Shown here piece after piece: positions 22,840-33,585 of a stretch of 64,000 nucleotides of DNA (the stretch's first letter is position 1; every line of letters begins with the position of its first letter). The translations under genes and the position numbers were made by a program. The DNA comes from Prionace glauca (taxonomy: Eukaryota > Chordata > Chondrichthyes > Carcharhiniformes > Carcharhinidae): assembly GCA_037974335.1 (NCBI GenBank), contig CM075760.1, positions 16,851,059 to 16,915,058 of the forward strand, written 5' to 3'. The notes under the pieces are model-generated. The model made no database searches and was not told the origin of the DNA. It saw only the letters and a program-made list of their open reading frames with translations.

Positions 22840-23614
22840 TGTTTTAATGTTACAGGGGATTTGAATCAATTATCCTCTTTGTGTTTGGACTGTTTAATTC
22901 AGATCTTTCTTAATTAAACAATGTGTTCAGTAATTAAGTTATATGGAGGCTCTAAATTACTAAATCTAGGAAGCAGTATTATTGATTTCAAAGTGCCAGG
23001 CCGTTACAGTCTGTACAAACTCATGTATTTATAGGACGTTTCGAGCTTATAATGAGACAATGTAGTAAAAGTGAAATATTGCGATGTGATCAGATGTAAA
23101 TAAATGAATGACAGATGTCTGAATGTTTCCATGCAGTAATTTGTAATTATTGTTTATCATTGTCCAAGATTTCATTGTAACTTAATTATTTAACAATGTT
23201 GGGGCAGAAGCACGTTTGAATGATTGAAGACTCAGTTTATTACACAGTACAAATCAGCTGACAGGAGAACTAACTGGCAATTTACAGTAAATTAAAATAT
23301 GATATTGGCGCAGATTAATTTAAAACAAAATACCTTAAATATTGCACTGCTGTGCAAAATGCAATCCGTCTTAGAGGGTATTTAATCGTATCAAAAATGA
23401 ATTCAGAATCAAAACATTCCTTTAATCAGCTATACTCACTTCAATAAAGTGTTTTGTCTTGATCATGTTGTTAATTACATTAATTAAGAAATTAGATCAA
23501 ATCAGGCAGTGATTTTCAATGTAAATCTTTCTTGGTTTGTTTACTTCTTATTGTGTCACTGCGTCTCTGTAGTGACACTGGACTGTTATTATGTCACTGC
23601 ACCTCTGTTCGTGA
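22840..23614. other. J-C intron, no recognised feature
   Basis: AT-rich intron sequence. I see no exon, RNA gene or assigned repeat. Confidence 0.5.
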
Positions 23615-23870
23615 TATCGAAATGTCCTGAATATGATGTTCTTGATTGCTCATTTTCAATGAAATTACATTTTACATAGTTTTCGAGATTTGAGATAGAT
23701 AAAGAATTAAAAATCGAGAAGAGTTCTGAAATGAATATCAGTTTAATTTAAAATAAGCTATTGATGTTTCTACTGTAAGTTGGCCATTGATCAATTAGAA
23801 TCCAACAGTTTGAATGAAACTGACAGATTGAACAGATCTTTCTGCTGGGCACTCGACTGTTGCACCGTTC
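23615..23870 (+). repeat. intron duplication, copy 2
   Basis: Paralogue of 21940-22200; see there. It directly precedes the pyrimidine-rich simple repeats. Confidence 0.75.
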
Positions 23871-23879
23871 GTGTCTGTT

Positions 23880-24267
23880 CTGTTTCTGTGCGCATGGTCA
23901 CACACACAGACCCCCACACATTGTCTCGTACACACATACACACACACACACTCACAAATGCAGTCTCACACTCTTGCGCACGCACTCTCTCTTCAACACT
24001 CTGTCACAATCTATTGTCTCACATTTATTCACACGCACTCTCTTACAATTCCTTTTGCACATGCATCTCTCTCACTCTCTCTCTTTCACACGGACGCATA
24101 CATTTCTATCTCACTTGCACACACTATCTCGCACCTGTACATTCCTGCTCTCACACACTAGCTCGCTCACAAACAGTCTTCACAAACATAGAGCCATGCA
24201 CACACTCGAACACACACTCTTACACACAGCCAGTCTCTCGCATAAGCCCAGACTCTCACACACATTT

Positions 24268-24304
<37 letters not shown>

Positions 24305-24514
24305 GACTCAAACACATTCCTTCTATCACCCACACACATTCCACACATCTTTCTCACTCACACGCAATCCCATGCAAACTTTCACAGATTATTTTGCTTT
24401 TCAATAGGCACACTGCCCCCTCTTGCAAACGCAGCCTACTGTCTTGCACACGTGCAAACGCAGTCTATCACACATAGGCACCTCACACACACACATTCAT
24501 CCTCTCTCGCTCTA

Positions 24515-24551
<37 letters not shown>

Positions 24552-24604
24552 AACATTCTCTTGCACACTTTCCATCTCAGGTACGTCAGAGTGACTGTCC
24601 TTGA
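23880..24604 (+). repeat. CA/CT-rich cryptic simple sequence
   Basis: ACAC, CTCT and CACTCTC runs, with pure blocks of (CT)n at 24270-24292 and (CA)n at 24520-24546. Long apparent ORFs here in several frames (His/Ser/Thr/Leu-rich) are by-products of the repeat. Confidence 0.9.
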
Positions 24605-24815
24605 CTTCATAGAATAGAATTATAGGATCCTACAGTGCAGATGGAGGCCATTCAGCCCATCGAGTCTGCATCAACACCAATCCCACCAAAGCCCAATCCC
24701 CATTACCACATATAATTATCCTAGCTAGCCCCCCTGCAACTAAGGGACAATTTAGCACGGCCAATCCATCGAACATGCACAACTTTGGATTGTGGAAGAA
24801 CCAGGGGCAGTTGAT
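24605..24815 (-). mobile_element. tRNA-derived SINE, 3' half, minus strand
   Basis: Begins with the reversed tail (CATAGAATAGAATTATAGGATCCTACAGTGCAG) and carries AATTTAGCACGGCCAATCCATC and TTGGATTGTGGAAG. It is truncated before the tRNA-like head. Confidence 0.8.
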
Positions 24816-24879
24816 CAAGGAGCTCGAGTAAAACTTAAGGAAATGAGTTTTGTCGGGAAATTCTTCTCTGTTTGGAGTC

Positions 24880-25070
24880 ATATTTAGCACAAAGCAAGAT
24901 GGTGATGGTTGCTGGAGGTCAAACATCTAAGTTGAGAAATCACTGCAGGAGTTCGGCAGGGGATTGTTCTGGGACCAACAATCTTCTATTGCTTCATCAA
25001 TGACACATTCCATCCAACATGAGGTCAGAAGTAGGGATTTCCATGTGTTACACCGGACACAAAGACACAA
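24880..25070 (+). mobile_element. LINE RT fragment (second LINE family)
   Basis: Encodes a degraded RT core (QGIVLGPTIFYCFIND) followed by GAGGTCAGAAGTAGGGAT, which matches the family seen on the minus strand at 3465-4455. Confidence 0.6.
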
Positions 25071-25360
25071 TCAATAAGAAGGGACCTGGCTGAGACTAAG
25101 TCCGCCTGGCTCCCCAATACTGGTGTAAACTTGGTGTTTGATTCATGTGTGACCCTAGTTTTGCTGGAAGCTTCCGTTCCAGCTCCCTCAGTCTGTCTAT
25201 TTGTTCACTGATCCGTGTTTCTGAAAGAAAGGCCCCGACATTAAAGCAGCTGCCCGGTGATCTACACTGATTCCTGACTTTACACAGCCCTGTTACTGAA
25301 AGCTGATCAATGGAGAGAATCGGGAAAAGATCGATGGAGAGGGAGAGGAGGAGGTGGCTC
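25071..25360. other. J-C intron, no recognised feature
   Basis: A mixed sequence with no clear ORF or repeat family. The last 55 bases (25305-25360) begin a block that recurs at 25625-25690. Confidence 0.4.
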
Positions 25361-26985
25361 ACTGACTCTCTCACCCTCAATCTCTCATCCTCACTCAAAG
25401 AACTTCACTCACTCACCCTCAATCTCTCATCCTCACTCAAAGAACTTCACTCACTCACCCTCACTTACCCACCTTCCCTCACTGACACACTCTCACTCAC
25501 TCACCCTCATTCACTCACCCTCAATCTCTCATCCTCACTCAAAGAACTTCACTCACTCACCCTCACTTAATCACCTTCCCTCACTGACACACACTCTCTC
25601 ACTCACTCACCCTCATATGTAGAGAATTGGGAAAAGATCGATGGAGAGGGAGAGGAGGAAGTGGCTTATTGACTCTCTCACCCTCACCCTCACTCACTCA
25701 CTCACCCTTAATCTCTCATCCTCACTCAAATAACTTCACTCACTCACCTTATCTTACCTACCTTCCCTTGGAGACACACTTTCTCTCTCACTCTCCCTCA
25801 TTCACTCACCTTCACTCACTCAACCACAGTCACCCCCACTCACTCACCCTCATTCACTCTCCCTCACTCACTCATTCTCATTCACGCATATTCTCTCACA
25901 CTCACTCACTCAACCTTGCTCACTCATCCACCCTCACGCACTCGCCCTCACGCACTCAACCGCACGCACTCAACCTCACGCACTCACTGATCCTGATTCA
26001 CCCTGCGTCACTCACCCTCACACACTCACTCACTCATTCGCTCACTCACTCTCACCCATTCTCACTCACAAGCTCTCACCCTCATTCAACCTCACTCGTT
26101 CACTCAAACACACGTCCTGACTCACTCATCCTCATACACTCACTCACTCATAATCACTCACTCATACTCGCTCATTCACTCTCACCCATCCTCACACTCA
26201 CCCACAAGCTCTCACACACCCTCATTCAACCTCACTCATTCACTCAAACACACGCCCTGACTCACGTATCCTCACACCCTCACTGACTCAGTCACATTCG
26301 CTCATTCACCTCCATTCACTCACTGTCACACCCTTAGTCATGCACCCACATTCACTCACCCTCTCGCACCCTCAATCACGCGCCTTCATTAAATCACTGT
26401 CACTGAGCCACCCACACTCATACACCATCACTCACTCAACCTCACTCACGAAACCTCACTCACTGACTTCGACCCTCAGTCAGTCACCAACATTCATACT
26501 CACCTTCATTCATTCATCCCAAAAATCCACCCTCACTGACCCAGTCTTACTCAGTCTCACTCACCCTCAATAACACACCCTGACTCACTCACAGTCACCC
26601 TCACTTACTCAGTTACATTCACTCCCTCACCCTCACTCACTCAATCTCACTCACTTTCACTTACCCACCTCCACTAACCTTCACACATGCTCACTCACTC
26701 TCCCTCATTCTTTCAATCTTGCTTACCTACACTCATCCAGCCACCTTCACTCACATTCAGCCTCCTTCAGTCCTACCCTCTCTCACACAGTCACTTATTC
26801 ACGCTCTCTTACCCTCACCCACACTTGCTCACCCTCAATCACTCATCGTCACTCAAAGGACATCGCTCACTCACACTCACTTACCTACCTTCCGTCACAC
26901 ATACACCATCACTCATCCACTCTCACTCATTTACTCACCGTCACACACTCACATTCTCTCACTCACACTCACTAAATCTGTGTGG
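25361..26985 (+). repeat. 1.6 kb C-rich CTCACTCACCCT minisatellite
   Basis: Variable tandem copies of CTCACTCACCCTCA and related words run almost without break. Near the start a unit of about 320 bases is duplicated (25305-25625 and 25625 onward, both opening GGGAAAAGATCGATGGAGAG). On the RNA-like strand of the IgM gene this tract is C-rich and G-poor. The Ser/His/Leu-rich reading frames are artefacts. Confidence 0.93.
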
Positions 26986-27039
26986 CGAAGGTCTGCAACG
27001 AGAGAGAAGAAAGATCTCAAGCAGCAGGTTGGTGTTTAA

Positions 27040-27835
27040 ATGTGTGAGCTGCCCTGGGAATGCAGAGAGCTGAAGGGAATCGCTGGGGGCTCGGGTCAGA
27101 CAATGACAAAGAGTCAGGTGAGAACAGGAGGCGAGGGAAAGGGCAGAGAGCCGGGGTGGGGGTGGGCTGAGAGCCAGGGGAAACAGCAGAGAGCTGGGGA
27201 AAGGGCAGAGAGCCGGGGTGGGGGTGGGCTGAGAGCCAGGGGAAACAGCAGAGAGCTGGAGAAAGGGCAGAGAGGCGGGGGAAAGTGCACGCAGCCGGGG
27301 AACAGGGCGGAAAGCACGGGGAAAGGGCAGAGAGAGTGGAGAAAGGACAGGGAGCAGGGGGAAAGGGCAGAGAGACCAGTGAAAGGGGGGAGAGCCGAAA
27401 GAAAGGGCAGAGAGATGGGGGAAAGGGCAGAAAGACCAGGGAAAGGAGCGAGAACCAGGAGAAAGGCAGGAAGGCACGAACAATGGCAGGGAGGCAGGAG
27501 AAAGGCCAGAGAGCCGAGGAAAAGGGCAGAAAGAGCAGGGGAAAGGGCAGGAGAGTCAGGGGGAAAGGTCAGAGAGCTGGGGGAAAGAAGAAAGAGGGTA
27601 GGGACCAGGGACAGAGGGCAGAGAGCTGACGGAACGTGTAAGGGGCTGAGGGAAAGAGCAGAGAGCTGGGGGAGAAGGCACAGAGCTGGACGGAAGTGTA
27701 GAGAGCCAGGTGGAAATACCGGGAGCTGGATAAAAGGGGAAAAGAGCCACCGCGAAAGGCAGAGAGCCACGGGAAAGGGCAAAGAGCTGGGGAAATGAGC
27801 AGAGAGCGGGTGATGGATGGCGGAGTGAGGAGGTT
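27040..27835 (+). repeat. G-rich GAGCTG/GGGAAAGGGCAGAGAG tandem repeat, switch-like
   Basis: Loose tandem units of about 25-35 bases built from GGGGAAAGGGCAGAGAGCTG or GAGCCGGGG variants. One near-perfect internal duplication of about 60 bases is at 27141-27255 (GGGGTGGGGGTGGGCTGAGAGCC twice). I count ten GAGCTG between 27043 and 27790. The strand asymmetry flips sharply relative to the C-rich tract just upstream: here the non-template strand of the IgM gene is G-rich. Apparent ORFs are by-products. It lies 0.9 kb before Cmu1, the place of the Smu region in tetrapods. A switch function is inference only. Confidence 0.8.
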
Positions 27836-28750
27836 CAGAATAGAGCTAGCACCACAATCGGCTCATCTGTAATCTCAGTGAATGATGGAGGAAACTTCAA
27901 GTCCCGAATGGCCAAATCTTACTATTAATGTATGATCCTTCAATTAGTCAATGTTGCATTTATTTGAATTTATAATCACATTTAGAGTTTCCTGATCCTT
28001 CAGTACAGTCACAATCTCCGTTTTGTGGATTGAGAGGCAGTAAGTTGGAGAGAGGAAGGGGCTTCAATCAGTTTGAACCCAGGCAATTTCCAAAACTAGT
28101 GTGGAGATGCCGGAGTGAGGTTGTTGTGGGCACAGTAAGGATCTCACTGCACCAGGTTAAAGTCCAACAGGTTTATTTGGAATGACAAGCCGTTGGAGCT
28201 CCCTCATCAGGTGAGAGGATGATATGAACGAAGAGACAACTTCTTCATCACAAAGTTTGTTGTTTGAGAAATAAATGGTTACCGCAATAATGGAGACAAT
28301 CTTTGCTCTTCTCTGTTAATCTCATGAATGACATGTCATTTTGAGACTAACAGAATGTGTTCTTTTTCCTTGCTAATTTGATAGAAGTGGAGAAAGGGAT
28401 ATGAGTTTCTGCAGAGATGACAATTCCCAAATGATAGAAGTAACATAATCTCAAAGGTGGATGTATGTTTTAATCAGGAAGTGTTAGGAAAGTCCATAAT
28501 TTTAATCAATGTTTGAGATAGAAACATAGAAAATAGAAGCCGGAGTAGACCATTCGGCCCATTGAGCCGACTCCGCCATTCACTTTGGTCAGAGCTCATC
28601 AATATCCTGATCATATCTACTATCCATATCCCTTCATCCCTTCAACACCAAAAGCTATATCTAATACAGAAACATATTTGTAACAATATGTTTGATGACT
28701 TAATAAACGCAAATAAGAGTCTAACTTGTTCAATTGGCTATTCTTTCCCA
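27836..28750. other. end of the J-C intron with small repeat fragments
   Basis: 28095-28215 is an end of the fold-back repeat family (GTGGAGATGCCGGAG, GCACAGTAAGGATCTCACTGC, GGTTAAAGTCCAACAGGTTTA). 28513-28640 is a minus-strand CR1-like tail (GAAACATAGAAAATAGAAGC, CCATTCGGCCCATTGAGCC). The acceptor of Cmu1 is TTCTTTCCCAG at 28741-28751. Confidence 0.65.
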
Positions 28751-28751
28751 G

Positions 28752-29051
28752 CGACACCGTCTCCGCCCACTCTCTACGGCCTGGTCTCCTCCTGTCAGCA
28801 GCAGAACTCCGGCGGCTCCATCACTTACGGCTGTTTGGCGATGGATTACCTTCCAGATGTCTCCAAAGTGACCTGGAAGAAAAATGGGCAAACGGTCCCC
28901 AGTGGGTTTAAGACTTACCCATCAGTGCGAAACACGAAAGGAACCTACACCCTGAGCAGCCAGTTAACCATCAGCGACTCAGCGGGAGAATGTCCCAGAA
29001 TTGACTGTGAGGTTCAACACAGCAGCTCAGTCAAGAGCGTTGAAATACCAT
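28752..29051 (+). CDS. IgM heavy chain constant exon Cmu1
   Basis: First constant domain of IgM; pairs with the light-chain constant domain. The exon starts in phase 1 (Ala with the last J base) and reads [17 protein letters not shown], a start I recognise from shark IgM. The Ig fold cysteines are in YGCLAMDY and IDCEVQH, with the domain tryptophan in VTWKKNG. SSCQQQ holds an extra cysteine, possibly for the light-chain bond. GECPRI holds another that is close to the second fold cysteine. The domain ends VEIPC, the Cys codon being split across the junction, before GTAAGTG. One hundred codons, open throughout. Identity with IgM rather than IgW rests on the four-domain layout and the tailpiece. 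Confidence 0.97.
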
Positions 29052-29260
29052 GTAAGTGTTATGGAGCTTGTGTGAAACAGAAACACTGTGGTTAGCATGT
29101 AGGGCCTTGGTTATTACTCAGTTAAATAGATGTGCATAATCCAGACCCCTGGATTGTTCCGGCTAGTGTCTATAGACTGCAAATGAGTTGCTAATATCAA
29201 CAAAAGTTTAATTGATCCACATCTTCTGCAGGAAATGACGAATATGCTTTTTTTCTGAAG

Positions 29261-29572
29261 GTCCTCAAGTTTTCCATCCAACCGTTATCCTCACCGTGAG
29301 TTCGAGTGAAGAAATCTCAAGCAGCAAATTTGCAACCATCGTCTGTTCAATCATCGATTTCCAGCCAGGGTCAATGGAAGTGAGTTGGCTGAAGAATGGG
29401 GAACCCACGCATTCAGGAATTGTCACCTCTCCCCCCTATCGATTGAACGGGAACTTCTCGGCCAGCAGTCGGCTGACAGTCTCCGCTGGGGAATGGTTCA
29501 GCAAAGCGGTCTATACCTGTCAGGTCACTCACCGAGGAGACACTCAGAGTCAGAACATCAGCGTATCTCGGG
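29261..29572 (+). CDS. IgM heavy chain constant exon Cmu2
   Basis: Second constant domain. The acceptor is TTTTTTTCTGAAG with the exon in phase 1; the split codon gives Cys, then [17 protein letters not shown]. Fold cysteines are in IVCSIIDF and YTCQVTH, with the tryptophan in VSWLKNG. A likely N-glycosylation site is NFS, and another is NIS near the exon end. The exon ends SVSR plus one base before GTAAGAG. Here it is a full C domain, as expected for IgM, where Cmu2 takes the place that a hinge has in IgG. Confidence 0.96.
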
Positions 29573-30468
29573 GTAAGAGACTCAAATCGTGCATAAAATA
29601 TGCCATTCTGATGTTAATTGGAATTAGGGATCTATTAAAGTTAGTACAAAGCATCGAACAATTTCTAAGTTATTGTCATGTATTTTGTTGCATTTGGACA
29701 GCGCTACTCAGAATTTCATCACAACAGCAATTTTTGTTATTGCTTCCTGAGATGTTCATTTATATTCCATCCCTGACGGCACTTAAGTGTCAACCACTTT
29801 GCTGTGAATCTGGACTCACATGCATGCCAGGCCAGATAAAGACAGCAGGTTTACTTTTCTAAAGGACATTCGTGAACCAGGTGGGCTTTTACAACAAAGG
29901 CTTCATGGTGATCATTTGACTTTTAATCACTGATTTTTATTAAATTCCCATTTCACCATCTGCAGTGGTGAGATTCGAATCTATTTCCCCAGAGTGTCGC
30001 CCTAGGTTACAACCCCATCGACAACACACCATGCCTCTGTCTCCTTTTCAAATAATGTTCCCTTCTGTCTTGAAGTGAGTGAGGTGGCCTTGACGTGACC
30101 TTTTCTTTTCTTGAGACAGCCGGTAAGACTTGGAGAGACAGTGGGTATCGGAGTGTTTCACAGGTCACAGCACAGGGGTAAAATATTGCAAAATGCATCT
30201 TAACCTTATAAAGCAACGGCCAGTACTTTGTTCCTGAGTTCAGGGTGGTATTAGTTGTAATGCTGATTCATGAGAATGATACAGCAGCTACAATACTTTA
30301 ATAAAGGGAATAATTTCATAGAACAAGCTGGTTTGCCATCGCCTATAGAAATTGAAAGGCGATAATTGGAGATTGATACCTCGAAGGCAACTTGGTCTCC
30401 TTCAGGCTGAAGACTACTGTCCTGCTTCTGAAGGGAAACTAGGGTTGATTTTCATTTTTCATTCACAG
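29573..30468. other. Cmu2-Cmu3 intron with SINE
   Basis: 29705-30010 is a minus-strand copy of the second SINE family (GGTGAGATTCGAATCTATTTCC as reversed B box, GCCAGGCCAGATAAAGACAGC). The remainder is unassigned. Confidence 0.7.
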
Positions 30469-30777
30469 ACCCTTTCGAATGCCATGAATCTACAGTGAAG
30501 ATACAGCCACCACCAATAGAACAGGTCTTACTGGAGGCGACCGCGACCTTAACCTGCATCATTTCTCATGCTCCTTATGGTGTTAACGTGTCCTGGATCC
30601 GAGACAGGAAGTATTTGAAATCAGAGATTTCCGAAAAGCCCGGAGCGGATCCTGATAGCGTGATCAGCAAATTAAACATCTCCACACAAGCCTGGCTGAG
30701 TGCGGCTGTGTTTGAGTGCGTGGTGAGCCATCAGGATCTGCCGACTCCTCTAAGAGCATCTATCCACAAGGAAACAG
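30469..30777 (+). CDS. IgM heavy chain constant exon Cmu3
   Basis: Third constant domain. It starts Asp (split codon) then [15 protein letters not shown], where the Cys in FECHES is placed to bridge heavy chains or monomers. Fold cysteines are in LTCIISHAP and FECVVSHQD, with the tryptophan in VSWIRDR. N-glycosylation sites NVS and NIS are present. The exon ends SIHKET plus one base before GTGAGC. The acceptor is TTTTCATTCACAG. Open frame, 103 codons with the split ends. Confidence 0.96.
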
Positions 30778-30829
30778 GTGAGCTGAGAGATTGAAGCAAT
30801 AAATGTGGGGTCAAAATGTAGGTAGGGTT

Positions 30830-31545
30830 CTGAGGATTGTGGAGGAACTGAAGGATCTTGGGGTTCATATCCCCAGATCTCTAAAGGTTACCACTCAAGT
30901 GGATAGAGCCGTGAAGAAGACCTATAGTGTTTTACCGGTTATTTATAGGGAGTTTGAGTTGAAGGCTGTGGGGTTATGCTGCAACTATATCGGATCACAT
31001 TTGGAATATTGAGTGCAGTTCTGGTAACCTCACTATAAGAAGGATGTGGGAGCATTGAAGAGAGTGCAGTGGAGATTTACCAGGATGCTGCCTGGTTTGG
31101 AGGGTAGGTCTTATGAGGAAAGGTTGAGGGAGCTGGGGCTTTTCTCTTTAGAACAGAGGAGGATCAAAGGCGACTTAAAAGAGATGTATAAGATGATGAG
31201 GGCGATAGATAGAGTGGACGTGCAGAGAATATTTCCTCAGGTGGATGCAGCTGTTACTAGGGGGCATAAATTTAAGATTCATGGTGGGAGATATAGGAGG
31301 GATGTCCAAGGTACATTATTCACTCACAGAGTGGTGGGGTGTAGAATTCACTGCCTGCTGCGATAGTGGAGTCGGACACTTTGGGAATTGTCAAGCCGTT
31401 ATTGGATAGGCTCATGGAGCACACCAGAATGATAGGGAGTGGGATAGCTTGATCTTAGGATTGGACATAGTTCGGCACAGCATTGAGGGCCAAAGGGCCT
31501 GTACTGTGCTGTACTATTCTATGTTTCAATGTTTCTATGTAAATG
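30830..31545 (+). mobile_element. CR1-like LINE 3' end in the Cmu3-Cmu4 intron
   Basis: Post-RT reading (DLGVHIPRSLKVTTQVD, RRIKGDLKEMYKMMRAIDRV, FTHRVV) with a few frame breaks. It ends GGGCCAAAGGGCCTGTACTGTGC and tail words TATGTTTCAATGTTTCTATG. A further short tail-like piece at 31785-31840 (CGAATGGCCTGATTCTGTGC) may be a second insertion. Confidence 0.85.
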
Positions 31546-32018
31546 CATCTCTGTGGCTATCTACAGTGGAAGTGTACAAGTTAATATTCAGTGCATTAAT
31601 GGTCTCCCCTGAATGGAAAAAAAAAACTACAACGAAGCGACTATGGGCCGATCGATATTTTTATGGGGAGTTTGATGTGTTGATGAATGAAAAGTGAACT
31701 GAAGGCGACGTTACTGGGTTTATATCGAAGAAGAAGGGGGGAGTCTGATGTGGTGCATCAAAACTAGGAAACCAAAAAGGAAAGTGGATCAGTTCGTCCG
31801 AATGGCCTGATTCTGTGCTGTAAACTTTCTGAAACTTCCCAGTCAAGCCCCCTGAGTTATTTGAGAAAACAATTGTGTTCACCTCCCCTCCAAGCTGGAA
31901 GTCAAAAATGGAAACATTTAAAATCAAAAGCGAAGCACATTTTCCTGATATCTCACCAGCGGTTTCATTGCCTCCAGAATTTTCCAGTTTATTGACATTT
32001 ATTGTACATTTTCTACAG

Positions 32019-32410
32019 ATCCAAATCCGCGGGAACCGGTCGTCTCTGTCCTCCTGCCCTCGGCAGAAGATGTCTCCGCTCAGAGTTTCGTCTCCCTCAG
32101 CTGCTTAGTGAGAGGTTTCTCCCCCCGAGAGATCTCCGTCAAGTGGACCGTCAACGACAAGCCGGTGAATCCCGGGAACTACAGGAACACCGAGGTGGTG
32201 GCGGAGAACGGCAATCGCTCCTTCTTCATGTACAGCCTGTTATCCATTGCAGCAGAGGAATGGTCCAGCGGCGCTTCTTACTCCTGTGTGGTGGGACATG
32301 AAGCCATCCCCTTGAAGATCATCAACAGAACAGTTGACAAATCCAGCGGTAAACCCAGTTTTGTGAACATTTCCCTTGCACTGATGGACACGGTTAATTC
32401 TTGTCAATGA
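32019..32410 (+). CDS. IgM heavy chain constant exon Cmu4 with secretory tail
   Basis: Fourth constant domain plus secretory tailpiece. It starts with Asp (split codon), [18 protein letters not shown]. Fold cysteines are in LSCLVRGF and [11 protein letters not shown], with the tryptophan in VKWTVND. N-glycosylation sites are NRS, NRT and NIS. The tail reads [20 protein letters not shown] and a TGA at 32408-32410. Its penultimate cysteine is the one used in IgM for polymer formation. A GTAAAC donor inside the exon (exon end 32348, phase 1) allows splicing to TM1, replacing the tail. This is the usual IgM device that chooses between secreted and membrane forms. Confidence 0.97.
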
Positions 32411-32437
32411 GAGTCACTCGGTTACATTAAAAACGAC

Positions 32438-32452
32438 AATAAAAAGAATAAA
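32438..32452 (+). terminator. poly(A) signals for secreted IgM mRNA
   Basis: Two AATAAA motifs at 32438-32443 and 32447-32452, 28 to 40 bases after the secretory stop codon. Confidence 0.85.
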
Positions 32453-33585
32453 ATCATTTTCCTCTAACGATAAATGAAATACCCAATCGCTTCATTGATT
32501 GCTTTTCAGTTTTCCTTCCAGTAGATATTTTTTGGCTTGAGTCAGGTATTTTCAGGCCTCAGACCGAAGTCTTGTTGAACCAATGCGCCCAGCTCAGATC
32601 CATCCTGTCTTAGAGACAGAGTAGAGCACATTTATTACAGGATTCTCCAAAATGTCTTCACCGACTTTCCTCCCTGAGGAAAAATCCGACAATTTCAACA
32701 TTTGCGTCAAACATTCTCAATATTTAGATCTCAGTGTTCCTGTTTCTCTCATTGTCCATGCCTTTACCCTTTCATTGTCAGCTTTAAGCTGCTGCACCAA
32801 ACCCACTGGGAACTTAAGTGAGGGTCACACAGAAACATGGAGAAATAATCCCCCATCAGATTGAGGGAGAGTGAAATTGTTAACATACCGGATTCCTACT
32901 CACCCAACAAAGAGAGGGGAGGATCAGTACCTAACCCATATACCACAACTTCCTCAATGAAAAGAGGAGGAATGTCATTATTTAATCCACAGTACCGCCA
33001 CTTCCTCAGTGGTTAGAACCATCAGGGGCTTTGCATCACAGGGTAGAGAGAGGTAAACTATGAGCTCACTCTCTCATAAGTAGCGTGCTTGGGAGGGACT
33101 GACTCTCTACAATAAGGAGTCAGTTGTCAACAGTACAAATTAGCTTCCTTTTTTGGTACAGATTTTGAAGTATCATTATCGTTATGAAAGTATCACTGAA
33201 GTATATAAAACACATAAACTAATATATCCATATATATTTATGCAACATAATTCAAAAATGTTTCAACACTCTTGTTCCTGTTAATCATGTGCTGGCATTG
33301 ATTTCCCATAATACAAATTTAAACAAGTAATAGAATCCTCCCCGCTTTTCACTGTTCTGTGCCTGATGATTCTGAGATGCATCAATGAATTATTTCATTC
33401 ACTCTCCTGATATCACCGTGCCACTCACATAAAAGACATTTAAACAGCAAAGTCTGAAAATGTGCTCCATTGTTCGGATTGTTTGGATCACGTTCAGTTA
33501 ACAATTGCCGGTGAAACTTGAAGAAACAGTTAAAAAATATACACACTGACAATACTACACAGAACTGTCACAATTAGAAATACAC
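32453..33585. other. Cmu4-TM1 intron, unassigned part
   Basis: No exon recognised. 32880-33010 has an imperfect direct repeat (ACTTCCTCAATG/ACTTCCTCAGTGG; GAGAGGGGAGGAT). No repeat family assigned. Confidence 0.5.

Noticed and set aside
24281-24546. Possible CRISPR-like regular repeats in CACTCT-rich DNA
   Set aside because: No spacers of constant length; simple-sequence DNA in a vertebrate.
23780-24604. Open frames of 200-270 residues rich in His, Ser and Thr
   Set aside because: They follow from CA and CT repeats, are open in several frames at once and have no domain.
25310-26573. Long Ser/His/Leu-rich frames (MGKDRWRGRGG, SLTLNLSSSLKE)
   Set aside because: By-products of the CTCACTCACCC array.
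27040-27798. 252-residue Gly/Arg/Glu-rich frame and its minus-strand Pro/Ser/Leu-rich partner
   Set aside because: Open on both strands because of the purine-rich repeat; no splice context with the IgM exons.
28562-28751. Upstream extension of the Cmu1 frame
   Set aside because: The open frame before 28752 is intron; the acceptor CCCAG and the phase with JH fix the exon start.
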